Assembly: GCA_030272585.1 (NCBI GenBank) | Contig: BSYQ01000007.1 | Location: forward strand, 1,802,001-1,866,000 | DNA length: 64,000 nucleotides | Direction: 5' to 3' | From: Bryopsis sp. KO-2023 | Taxonomy: Eukaryota > Chlorophyta > Ulvophyceae > Bryopsidales > Bryopsidaceae | Part shown: positions 34,299 to 44,338 of the stretch, in pieces | How positions within the stretch are numbered: the first letter of the stretch is position 1 | How the letters are laid out: the number at the start of each line of letters is the position of its first letter | The notes under the pieces: model-generated | What the model was told of the DNA's origin: nothing | Seen by the model: only the letters and a program-made list of their open reading frames with translations | The model's database searches: none | Program-made: the position numbers and the translations under genes

Positions 34299-34595
34299 AT
34301 GGACCCTTGGCTTGATTTTCTTTTTGAGCTATACTACAGAATCGAGTGGCAGTATCCCGGCGAGGAACTGGAATTACCAGTAGTGCGGAGGGAGGCTAGG
34401 AGGAACGAGGTCCAACTGAACTACGAGGAACTCGACCTACTCTGCTTCTTAAAAGAGCTGGAAGAACAGGCTGACAAAGAGAATCAGCCACCACCAGCCG
34501 CAGGAGAACCGGACTTTCCGACCAACCCCAGGTTCTACAGCCTCGATGAGGAGGAGAGAGCAGACCTCGCCTTGTCTGAGTTCTTCCATCCATGA
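34299..34595 (+). CDS. ORF0b of element G, 98 residues, unknown
   Basis: Opens 8 nt after ORF0a and ends 72 nt before gag. It is acidic and protein-like (DFLFELYYRIEWQYPGEELE, LDLLCFLKELEEQADKENQ). No domain is recognised. Together with ORF0a it makes the 5' part of the G transcript polycistronic. Confidence 0.5.
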   Translation: MDPWLDFLFELYYRIEWQYPGEELELPVVRREARRNEVQLNYEELDLLCFLKELEEQADKENQPPPAAGEPDFPTNPRFYSLDEEERADLALSEFFHP

Positions 34596-34667
34596 AGGAA
34601 GAGAAAGTTAGGGTATCCGAATTTACCTATCCGCGGAATACCCTAACCGAGGATTTTTGAGGCTGAG

Positions 34668-35663
34668 ATGGAGCAACAGGTGGCTGAGTTGAGGGCGGCG
34701 TATGAGGAGGTGATGGGAAGGTTGAACCGAGTGCAAGGCGTGGTCGAAGAAGTACCGGGAATGCTGAGCACGGCGGTTAATGAGGCTGTGGGAAGCTCCA
34801 TTTTGGAGCAACTAACCGACAAGGTGGGAACAGCAATCGGGGCGGCAACTGCAGCACAGGCTGGAACGGCGGCTGGAAGTGGTGGTCGAGGTAATGACCT
34901 GAGAAGTAAGCCAGCCCGACCTGATCTGTGGGGAGGCAGGCAGAATGACCCTCCTATCCAGGATTGGTTGTTCAGCCTCCGAGTGCATTTTGACGCCACC
35001 CACGTCGAAGATGGAGTCTCGAAACTCCGCCTGGCAGGATCTCTACTGAGAGGTCCAGCCGCGACATGGTGGAGGACAAGAGTGGAGGAGTCGGAGACTG
35101 ATGGAGGCCGACCTTTGCCGACGTATGAGGACTTTTGTGAGGAGCTGAAAAACCAGTTCGGGGAACCACATTTTTTGCGCCGCACACGGACAGAATGGGC
35201 GAATTTACGCCAAGGCAGAATGTCTGTGCGGGAATACACGCATCGCTTTAGGCAGCTGATGTTGTATATTTCCGACGCATCGGAGGGCGAAAAAATACAC
35301 AGGTTCGTCGATGGTTTGCGAGGGAGGGTTGGTATCGAGACCGACCTCCAAAACCCCAAGACCTTGAATGAAGCTATTCGAGTGGCGGAAAGGTGGGGAG
35401 GAGCTCAATCTGGGAATTCGATCTTGAATCGAGATCGCGGCGGCGGCGGCGGCAGCGGCGGCGGCGGAAATCGCAGATCAGATCACATGGAATTGGACTA
35501 TGTCGGAAGAAAGCGACAGCAGAGACAGCAGAGACAGCGAGGTGATAAAGAGAGAGAAAGAAATAAGCCAGTCTGGAAGAAAGAAAAAGCAGACGGAGAG
35601 GTGAAGTGTTACAAGTGTGGGCGTCGAGGGCATTACGCTCGAGACTGCCCCTCGCGAAAATGA
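34668..35663 (+). CDS. gag: Gag of element G
   Basis: 331 residues. A short coiled coil (QQVAELRAAYEEVMGRLNRV) precedes the retrotransposon gag domain (PDLWGGRQNDPPIQDWLFSL, LLRGPAATWWRTRV, RTEWANLRQGRMSVREYTHR). A Gly/Gln/Arg-rich linker and zinc knuckle CYKCGRRGHYARDC follow. It is colinear with D gag. The stop TGA (35661-35663) overlaps the pol start in ATGA, so pol is probably translated by reinitiation. Confidence 0.93.
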   Translation: MEQQVAELRAAYEEVMGRLNRVQGVVEEVPGMLSTAVNEAVGSSILEQLTDKVGTAIGAATAAQAGTAAGSGGRGNDLRSKPARPDLWGGRQNDPPIQDWLFSLRVHFDATHVEDGVSKLRLAGSLLRGPAATWWRTRVEESETDGGRPLPTYEDFCEELKNQFGEPHFLRRTRTEWANLRQGRMSVREYTHRFRQLMLYISDASEGEKIHRFVDGLRGRVGIETDLQNPKTLNEAIRVAERWGGAQSGNSILNRDRGGGGGSGGGGNRRSDHMELDYVGRKRQQRQQRQRGDKERERNKPVWKKEKADGEVKCYKCGRRGHYARDCPSRK

Positions 35664-35767
35664 GTATGTTAGGTAAACTCGCAGGGTGTGAAGTTAAGGG
35701 GAAGCCTGCGAGTTCGAGGAATTCTAGGAGTTCGAGGGATTTTTCGTGGGAAGAAACGTCCAAGGAA

Positions 35768-36232
35768 CAGAGATAGGACTTGGGCCAAATTTTTGGTCCG
35801 ACTCCGGTCCGGTCCGGTTACGGTCAGGTTACGGTCACCGTACTACGGCCGTAACTCCGTACCGTAACCGGAGTAATATGTTGTTTTTACGGTACGGAAC
35901 AGGTACGGTATAACTACGGTAGGCCCTAAATCACCGTGAAGTAGCGTGGTTCAGTGCTAAAGCGTTAGGCTGCAGTCAGTAGGGTCGCGGGTTCGAATCC
36001 CCCTGGGTTCCTTTGGAATCGCGGGACCCTGCGGGGGTCACTTTCTACGGTTTACGGTTGTTACGGCCGTTACGGTCGTTACGGTCCGGTACGGAGCGGT
36101 ACGGAGTGGTACGGTGCTACGGTTACGGCCGTAAAAGTACGATTTTCTGACGAAAATTGTACTCCGGTTACGGTCCGGTTACGGTGGTTACGGTCCGGTT
36201 ACGGTGACCGTAACCGTAAAGTCCTATCTCTG
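35768..36232 (+). mobile_element. hAT MITE copy 2, in G pol
   Basis: 465 bp with ends CAGAGATAGGACTT / AAGTCCTATCTCTG, perfect over 14 bp, and duplication CCAAGGAA (35760-35767 and 36233-36240). The tRNA-like core is at about 35938-36011 with B-box GGGTTCGAATCCC. Confidence 0.95.
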
Positions 36233-37684
36233 CCAAGGAACCGACTAGACCTGATAACCAAGATAACCTAGAAGTCCATTCATTTGATGGGACAGATTTA
36301 GACATGACTAAGTTCGGATTTCTAGCAGTGGCTGAAACTGATAACCGAACTAGACAACTGATTACTGTGAAAGGGGAAATCTCAGGTTTTGCAGCTGAGA
36401 TATTAATAGACTGTGGAGCAACTGATTGCTTTTTGGCTCGAAAATTTTGCGAGAAAAATAAACTGGAATTAGAAGAACAAGAAGAAAAAGTTAGCCTGGC
36501 TGGGGGAAGTACCTTAAAATCTAAAGGAAAGATCAGGGCTACTCTCAGATTTGGAGATTTTGCTAGTAGGGAGATTTTTCATGAAATGTCTCTTGCTAAG
36601 TATGATGCTATATTGGGAAAGACTTGGCTGGCTAAGCATAATCCCCGGGTTGATTTTCGAACGAATGAGGTAGTGGTTTCAGACGGGCTGAAAGAACATT
36701 TGATTCCTCCGGCAAACCCCGGAAAGGAGGAAGAGGAACAGTATGTGCTGATGGTGTTTGAAACATGTTTGAACAGAACTGACTCTGAACAAAATGTTTC
36801 CAGACAAGCTGAACTTGCAGCAGAAATCAGACAGAAATTTCCTAATACTTTTGTGGAAGAATTACCCAGCGAGATACCCCCTTCCAGAGGTATCGAGCAC
36901 ACGATCCAGCTGGAACCAGGCACGGTTCCACAAAGTAAAGCACCTTATCGATTAGGCATCAAGGAAATGGCAGAACTGAAAACTCAGATTGCAGACATGT
37001 CGGAAAAAGGGTTTATTCGACCGAGTAGATCACCTTGGGGAGCACCGGTAATTTTTGTACCGAAGAAGAATGGGAAACTACGTATGTGCGTAGATTATCG
37101 GGCATTGAATAAGGTGACGGTGAAAAATGCTTATCCGATTCCGAGAATAGATGAACTGATAGATCAGCTTCATGGCGCAAAGTACTTCTCGAAAATAGAT
37201 TTGTGTTCGGGATATTATCAAGTCAGGATGGCAAAAAAGGATTGGGCGAAAACTGCTTTTCGAACTAGATATGGGTCTTACGAATACACAGTTATGCCAA
37301 TGGGTTTGACAAATGCACCAGCAACTTTTATGAATGTGATGAACGATGTTTTTCGACCACATCTGGATAAGTTTGTTATAGTTTATCTCGATGATATCTT
37401 AGTTTATAGTCGGAACTAGGAAGAGCATAAGGAACATCTTAGACAAGTGTTTCAGCTACTCGAAAAACATAAACTTTACGTTTCACCGGACAAATGTGAT
37501 TTGGGAATGACAGAAGTCGAATTTTTGGGACACATCGTCGGAAGAGAGGGACTCTCCGTGGTACCTAAGAAAGTTTTAGCCATTCAGGAGTGGGCACAAC
37601 CTCAGACAGTGCGGGATATTAGGTCGTTTTGGGTTTAGCGAATTATTATCGGAAATTTATTAAGGGATACTCTGGGATTGCAAC

Positions 37685-38117
37685 CAGTCATGGGCTGCAC
37701 AGGACAGACCCCTGTCCTGTGCATCGCACAGGACAGGGTTCTGTGCGGGTTCTGTGCACCCTGTGCTGTCCTGTCCTGTTTTTCGAAAATCCAGGACAGA
37801 CGTGCACAGGGTCAGATCTGTGCTGCACAGGCGCACAGACTGCATAGCACAGCACAGAATCTGCACAGACTCTGCACAGACTCTGCACAGAATTTGCACA
37901 GACTCTGCACAGAACTGCACAGACTCTGCACAGAAACTGCACAGACTCTGCACAGACCTGCACAGACTTTGCACAGACCTGCACAGACCCTGCACAGGCC
38001 CGGTCTGTGCTGTGCTGTGCAGGTCTGTGCACCTGTGCAGCACAGGTCCAACCCTGTGCACAGAACAGACAGTCTGTTCTGTCCTGTCCTGTGCACAGGG
38101 GTCTCAGCCCATGTCTG
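37685..38117 (+). mobile_element. 433-bp MITE derived from element B, in G pol
   Basis: Ends CAGTCATGGGCTG / CAGCCCATGTCTG match B exactly and the duplication is ATTGCAAC (37677-37684 and 38118-38125). The first 120 and last 130 bp are nearly identical to B. The middle is an array of CTGCACAGA units. Confidence 0.95.
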
Positions 38118-40213
38118 ATTGCAACGCCGTTACATGAACTAACAAGGAAGGAAGTTAAATGGCAGTGGACTGAAAGTCAGGAGAAAGCGTTTCAGACGCT
38201 AAAGAAGAGCATGCAGGAGGCACCTGTGTTAATAATTCCAGATCCGGAGTTGAGTTTTGAAGTAACTACAGACGCATCGGATTTTGCTATTGGAGGAGTT
38301 TTGACGCAAGATCAAGGTCAGGGGCAACAACCAGCCGCGTTTGAAAGTCGGAAATTGAATTCAGCTGAAAGGAATTATCCGACGCACGAAAAAGAACTGT
38401 ATGCGATAGTCTATTGTTTGAAAACTTGGCGACATTATTTGGGGGCGAGGAAATTTGTGGTTCACACGGACCACGCTCCGCTGAAATATATTCAGACGCA
38501 GCCTAAATTATCCAGTAGACAGGCTAGGTGGATGGAAACTTTACAGGAATTTGATTTTGAGATTAAATACAAACCTGGGAAAGAAAATACAGTTGCAGAT
38601 GCATTAAGTCGAAGGTCGGAAATGGAATTAAACGCTGTGGCAAAAGTCCGAGCAGGCGTAGTTTTTCAGGAACAGGTTAGACTTGCATATCAAGAGGATG
38701 AACATTGCAAAGAAGTCATTGCTAATTGGGAAGCTGGTGAAAAAGATCCGCGTTATAGGTGGGATGGCACAAAATTGTGGTATAGTCTGAAAGACAAATG
38801 GTTTTGGTATATTCCAAAGGACAAAGAAATTAGACAAACAGTGTTGGCTGAATGTCACGATCAGGCTGGACATTTTGGGCGACACAAGACTGTCGCAAAT
38901 GTTCGAAAGAGATATTATTGGCCTAAATGCACTGAGGATGTCGAACGATATGTTAGGACTTGTGTTGGTTGTCAGAAAAACAAGTCTAGCACTCAAAAAC
39001 CATTGGGGTTATATCAGCCAATTCCAGTTCCAGACGAACGCTGGAAAGAAGTTTGTTTAGATTTTGTGGGACCTTTACCTATGACACAAAAGGGTCATGA
39101 TTATTTAGTGGTTATGGTCGACCGTTTTAGTCGAATGATCCACTTGGTAGCCACCACTACTGCAGTTACAGCTAGTGGGGTAGCTGAAATTTTCTTTGAT
39201 ACAATTTTCAGACATCATGGGTTGCCAGAGGCTATTATTTCCGATCGAGATACTCGTTTTACAGGCCAGTTTTGGCGAAAACTGTGGGAATTAGCGGGGA
39301 CTCGTTTAGCTATGTCCTCTGGATATCATCCTGAAACTGATGGAATGACTGAAAGGGCAAATCGAGTAGTCGGAGACATGTTGCGAATTTATATTTCGAC
39401 CATAGGAGGTGATTGGGACACTAAATTAGTGGCGGCTGAGTTTGCTTATAACTCATCCGTTCACTCGTCTACAGGTTTTTACACCTTTTTATTTGGTTTA
39501 TGGGCAACATCCCAGATCTCCTCAGGATTTGTTAGACTCAGGTCCAGTTTCAGATGAATGGTGGACAGTTTGGGCTAAAAGTTTACAGCTGGCTCGGAAG
39601 GCGATCTTGAAAAGCCAACAGCGACAGAGGGCTGTCGCAAACCGAGGGCGGAGGGATGCAAGTTTTGCATTGAATCAGTATGTCTTTTTATCGACAGCTG
39701 ATTTACCTTTACCGCCAATGATGGGCCGGAAGTTGGTATCTAAGTTTTGTGGACCTTTTAGAATTATTGATATTGTGACATCAGTAACTTACAGGTTGGA
39801 ACTTCCTAATCACTGGAAAATACATGATGTTTTTCATGTTTCCAAGCTGAAAGCATTTGAAGATGGATCAGAAGAGTTTCCAGCCAGGGCTATTTCTCCA
39901 CCTCCAGATCCAGTGGTGTTGGAAGGAGTCGAGGAATATATCGTTGAAAAGATCAAGACACATCGAACCAAACGGCGGAAAAAGAAGAATGTGACAGAGT
40001 ACTTGGTTTCCTGGGAAGGATACGGATCGGAAGAGGACCAGTGGCTCCCGTCACATCACTTGGGTAATGCGCAGCAAGTGCTGCAGGAGTATTTACGTCA
40101 AAAATCTTCCATGGACTAGCTCCTGTTTTCCTGAGTTCGGGTTGAGTGTGTGCGAGTGCGAGTGTGTGCGAGAGACAGTTTGGAGTTCGAAAAAGAAAAA
40201 GAAAGCAGACAAC

Positions 40214-41233
40214 ATGGTTGAGTTTGGTGGAGGAGTCAAAGCACTGTTGGAGGAGATTAAAAAGAATGCTGGAGCGATCGAGGGAGTGTCGGAAAGGATC
40301 AACAAAATGCTGGAGGAGTACCTGAAGGAAGGGGCCAGATTGGAAAGAATCCAAGAAAGAGATGAGCAGGAGGCCCTGGAAAAAATGGCAAAGCTGGAGG
40401 AGGAAAAAGAACAACTCAAGCAAAAGATTGCCGAGTTGGAAGAAGAGGGGGGATTTCAGGCGGAAAGAGATAGCTGGGAGGCTGAACGCACCCGGTTGCT
40501 CGACGACAGGGCGAAATATTTGGCGGAAAATGAGGACCTCAGCGTAAAATTGGCGATGGCGGAAACTTCAGCGGATGCGGCGAAAAGAGAGGCGGAAAAG
40601 CTGCTGATGGAGGGGGCAGATGAGGAAATGCGCCACAAGCTCGACGGGGTCGAAGACAAGCTGCGGGAGGAGCAAATGCGGAACCAGCAGCTCAAGGGCC
40701 AGGTAGATTTGTTGAAGAGTATGGTGGAGGCCATGTCGGGAAAACCAAGCGGAGAAGTGAAGCACGAAGAGGGGGAAAAACACACTTGCGTGTTTTGTCG
40801 CACCCCGAGCAGCAACTGTCAGCCGACCGGAGAAGACTGCCAACGGCACTGGGTGTGCTCGAATATCGGGTGTCGGGATCGGGTGTGGCTGAGTATCAGT
40901 CTGGAAGTCGATGAGGAGAAACGAGACTGGCGGAGAATGTGGGTACCAGCTGAAACAGGGCCACCAATGGTGATACACTCGGAAACCTGTAAACTCTGCG
41001 CCTTAGGCTTCAAGCTGGGTTCGGATTATACTCGGGGAGTGTATCTGAAGGCCAAGCGGACCGTGGGTCCCCTGAGAAAATTCGAGGCAGCCGAAGACGA
41101 GGCAGAACCAACGGATTACGATGGGGATTGGGTCGTCAATGAGCCAGGCGGAGACAGTGGACCCGAAGGAAAGAAAAGGAAACCTCCTGGAAGTTCAGGG
41201 GGATCCAGAAATGTGAAACTCAGAAAAGCCTGA
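40214..41233 (+). CDS. ORF3 of element G: coiled coil plus RING-like Cys/His module
   Basis: 339 residues, intact, starting 95 nt after the pol stop, where retroviruses carry env. Residues about 35-180 are a strong coiled coil (EKMAKLEEEKEQLKQKIAEL, DKLREEQMRNQQLKGQVDLL). Residues about 192-262 hold CVFC, then C-x2-H-x2-C-x4-C-x4-W (CQRHWVCSNIGCRDRVW), then CKLC. This makes C-x2-C, C-x2-H, C-x4-C, C-x2-C, close to a RING cross-brace. The tail is acidic then basic (GKKRKPPG, VKLRKA), like a nuclear signal. There is no signal peptide or membrane segment, so it is not an envelope protein. Element D has a homologous module. Confidence 0.75.
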   Translation: MVEFGGGVKALLEEIKKNAGAIEGVSERINKMLEEYLKEGARLERIQERDEQEALEKMAKLEEEKEQLKQKIAELEEEGGFQAERDSWEAERTRLLDDRAKYLAENEDLSVKLAMAETSADAAKREAEKLLMEGADEEMRHKLDGVEDKLREEQMRNQQLKGQVDLLKSMVEAMSGKPSGEVKHEEGEKHTCVFCRTPSSNCQPTGEDCQRHWVCSNIGCRDRVWLSISLEVDEEKRDWRRMWVPAETGPPMVIHSETCKLCALGFKLGSDYTRGVYLKAKRTVGPLRKFEAAEDEAEPTDYDGDWVVNEPGGDSGPEGKKRKPPGSSGGSRNVKLRKA

Positions 41234-41754
41234 GTTGAGTTGAATATATAAAAAAAAAAAAAATATAGGATCAAGAGTGAAATATGATTTTCTATTGGTA
41301 TTTGGGTGTTTGAATTTTATTTTATTTTGTTTGTGGAAGAAAAGGAAAAGAACAGTGAATGGATCAAGTGAGGGTAAAAGGGAATTTCTGGAAAACAATT
41401 AACATGCTGGGTGTGTAGAAACACTTGTGAAAATTACAGTTTGACTGAAGCTGAAACTGTGTGATTTCCAGTATGGGCTGTGAAGTCTATTGAACAGGGT
41501 TGGGTTTATGTGTGAACGGGCTGGGATGGGATGTCACAGCGGCAGTAGTAACCATAAGCAGAAACCAACATTCAGCTCAAGTCGCAATCGGGAAGTTGTT
41601 ACGGAAAACGTCGGAGAATATTGCTTACAGCTATATCAGAGGTATTCTCAGAATAAGCGAGTTAGTTAACTTGGCAGTTCTGGTGAGACGTGCAATACGA
41701 TCTTAGTGTACAGAACATCGCTGGGTCAGCGATCTCTCTCTAAGGGGGGAGGAG

Positions 41755-42316
41755 TGAAACGGCTGACTTAGTAGGCGAAGATCTAGGCGGAAAACAGAGG
41801 TTACAGTCTGAGAGTTCCAGGTAGTCGCGGACTGACTGGAATGGGGTAGTTACGTGATGCTCAATGAGAGGCTGAAACGTAGTGAAAAGAGTTCGAACCA
41901 GGTTCAGTATATTCAGTGTCAGGTCTCAGATGGCTGAGAGTTTGGGAGTCAGACTGGAAGGAGCTTCAGTCTGGGTCCTTAGTCTAGAGGTTATCAAGGG
42001 TTATAAAGGGTTAGTCGGAGCTCTGGCTAGAAGGGCTGAGCTGAGAAATGATAGAGACGTTTTGAGGAGAGCTAGATGATAGCTAGTATTTGTAAGGTTA
42101 GGAGATGGGCTGGGAGTTTTCTAGAAGCTCTGGGCTGAGAGTATAAAAGGCTGGGGATCGTTGTAAAGAACAAGCTTGTTGAAATAAGATTCAGTTGTAT
42201 ACTCTCGTGTCTCAGACCTTTCTTACAGAACTTCTGGTCGTCTCCCAACGTGTGTGAAGAACGGGTTAAGTGGCGGCTGGAAGTATTCAGCCTCGGAAAA
42301 AGAAGAATCCGTTTCA
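41755..42316 (+). repeat. 3' LTR of element G
   Basis: Same as the 5' copy except GTCGCGGAC for GTCGCAGAC. The polypurine tract AAGGGGGGAGGAG ends at 41754. Confidence 0.95.
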
Positions 42317-43153
42317 GGTTGAGACTGCCAGGTCATTGGAGGATACATGATGTGTTTCATGTGTCCAAGCTCAAACCTGCATTTGAAGATCAGGTGGGCA
42401 GCTTTCCAGCAAGGGAGGCACCCAGGTGGCAACCTGAACCTGAGCTTGTGGATGGTCAAGAGGAATATCAGGTGGACAGAATTCTGGCAGACAGGACTGT
42501 CAGAGGCAGGAAGCAGTACCTTGTTCGATGGCAGGGATATGATCAGTCTGAGGACACATGGGAACCTGCAGAACATTTGCAGAATGCTCGAGATGTACTA
42601 CGTGACTATCAGCAAAGGAGTGAAGGGACCGCAATGAGGCGACGTCCTAGTCGGAAAGCACAGTAAAAACTGAAGAAGAAAAGGGAGAGTGTTATTTTCT
42701 CTTTATCGTTCGCGTGAGCAGGAATGGTAGACCACGCTCAAGAGACCGAGGATCAGGTGGAACAAGCTTTCAAGTTGTTGAGCCTCAGGGCAGCATCAGC
42801 AGCAAATCTGTCCGCACAGCTTCGGAAAGCAAGAACCGAGTTGCAGGCCGCCCGTGCTGAAAATTATCGTTGGCGCGAGTGGGCAGCGAATATACCAGAA
42901 GTGGTGCAAGGGACACAGCTCAGAGATGCAGATGCGATCTCAGGAAGAGTAATGGAATGTGAAGGAAAGTCAGTTGCAGGAAAGGAAAAGGTGGCTGATG
43001 TTAAGGAAGAAGAAGCAAGGTGGAACAGCAATTCTGTTGACAGAATACTTCCAAATCAGACACTGCTACTGCCAGAAGTGCAGCTAAACCCTGTGGAAGG
43101 GCTGACAGAGTCAAGCAGGGGATGCACTTTGTGTTTCAAGACCTGCAACAGAC

Positions 43154-43619
43154 CAGAGATAGGACTTGGGCCAAATTTTTGGTCCGGCTACGGTCCGGTC
43201 CGGTTACGGTCGGTTTACGGTTCCGTATTACGGCCGTAACTCCGTACCGTAACCGGAGTAATATGTTGTTTTTACGGTACGGAACAGGTACGGTATAGCT
43301 ACGGTAGCCCCTAAATCATGGTGAAGTAGTGTGGTTCAGTGTTAAAACGTTAGGCTGTAGTCTGTAAGGTCGTGGGTTCGAATCCCCTTGGGTTCCTTTG
43401 GGTTCTCGGGACCCTGCGGGGGTTACTATTTACGGTTTACGGTTGGTACGGTGGTTACGGTCGGTACGGTCCGGTACCGGAGCAGTACGGAGTGGTACGG
43501 TGGTCCGGTTCCGAGCACGAAAACCACTCCGGTCCGGACCGTAACTACCGTAACCGTAAGTGACCGGAGTGGGGTTACGGTACGGTTTACGGTACCGTAA
43601 CCGGAAAGTCCTATCTCTG
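43154..43619 (+). mobile_element. hAT MITE copy 3, in D ORF3
   Basis: 466 bp, same ends as copies 1 and 2, duplication CAACAGAC (43146-43153 and 43620-43627). The tRNA-like core is at about 43321-43395. The right arm is the most diverged of the three, with GGTCCGGTTCC words. Confidence 0.95.
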
Positions 43620-44338
43620 CAACAGACCAGTGCACACATTCCCTTGTGGTCAGCACAGGGTCTGCTGCAAATCTGTATGTTGGATGAGGATGTGGTATGC
43701 CTATGATACCACCATTCAGCAGGATGCTGAGGGAAGGATGCAGGCGAACTGTCCAATTTCCCTGAAGGTAGCAAGCAAACCTGGGCCCGACCGGACCGGC
43801 AGCGAAAAACCGGTCCGGTCCGGTCCAACCTGTCTAAGGACCGGCCAACCTGTCCGGTCCTGTCCGGTCCAGCGAAAAAACGCCGGTCCTTGCAAGACCG
43901 GACAGGCTTTGACCGGTCCTGGCCTGTCCCTGTCCGGTCCACCGGTCCGAAATGCCTGTCGAAAATGTGGAACGGGTTTCGACAGGCATTTCCGGCTTTG
44001 GACAGGCAAACCGCCAAATTCACCGGACTTAGACAGGACAACAACCGGTCTTGGACAGGCCCACAACCTTTCAAAGACCGGCCCACAACCTGTCGAAGAC
44101 CGGTTAAACACCGGTCCAGACAGTGCAAATCGGCGGTTTCAGACAGAAGTTTACCTGTCTTGGACAGGTCAAGCGCCTGTCGAAACAGGAACAACCTCGC
44201 GCGATGTGTGAAAGTGTGAACGTCACTGCAGTATAAAAGAGAACCCTGCATGCGCGGAAAACCTAGCATCATTCCGCCTACAGCAAGAGCAAACAAGCAC
44301 GCACGCACGCACGTACGCACCAGGAAAGCCAACGAAAG

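Larger units (their letters stand above)
35660..40119 (+). pseudogene. pol: Pol of element G with two insertions, one stop and two frameshifts
   Basis: The frame starts at ATG 35660 within the gag stop and, without the MITE (473 nt with TSD), reads through to the protease ([15 protein letters not shown]; Cys replaces the usual Ser in DSGA). RT follows ([25 protein letters not shown]), then a TAG at 37417-37419. A one-base loss near 37630 shifts RSFLGLANYY. The B-derived MITE lies at 37685. RNase H is TDASDFAIGGVL. Integrase has HFGRHKT to CVGCQKNK and DDE residues in LDFVGPL, SDRDTRF and HPETDGMTERANR. One extra T near 39478 shifts frame again. A chromodomain (EEYIVEKIKTHRT, YLVSWEGYGSEEDQWLP) ends at 40119. 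Confidence 0.92.
33481..42316 (+). mobile_element. Element G: Ty3/gypsy chromovirus with upstream ORFs and post-pol RING-like gene
   Basis: LTRs are 562 bp (33481-34042 and 41755-42316) with one visible difference and are flanked by GGTTG (33476-33480 and 42317-42321). It sits in D pol between integrase and chromodomain. Without its two insertions it is about 7.9 kb. Order is LTR, PBS (34044), two small ORFs, gag, pol overlapping gag by ATGA, ORF3, PPT (AAGGGGGGAGGAG), LTR. A MITE (35768-36232) and a B-derived MITE (37685-38117) are inside. Pol has one stop and two frameshifts despite near-identical LTRs. Confidence 0.96.
16638..42666 (+). pseudogene. pol: Pol polyprotein of element D, interrupted by a solo LTR and elements E and G
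   Basis: Coding pieces are 16638-18313, 18668-19232, 31879-33480 and 42322-42666. In order they show an aspartic protease ([12 protein letters not shown]), RT ([35 protein letters not shown]), RNase H (TDASDYAIGAVL) and integrase. The integrase has an HHCC finger (GHLGRRKTL to CISCQRNK) and the DDE residues in LDFVGPL, SDRDTRF and HPETDGQTERANR. A chromodomain (EEYQVDRILADRT, YLVRWQGYDQSEDTWEP) would guide integration to marked chromatin. Insert lengths with one TSD copy fit a single open frame throughout, and I see no stop in it. The insertions, not decay, inactivate it. Confidence 0.93.

Noticed and set aside
40214-41233. G ORF3 as an envelope gene
   Set aside because: No signal peptide, membrane segment or cleavage site; it is a coiled coil with a Cys/His module and basic tail.
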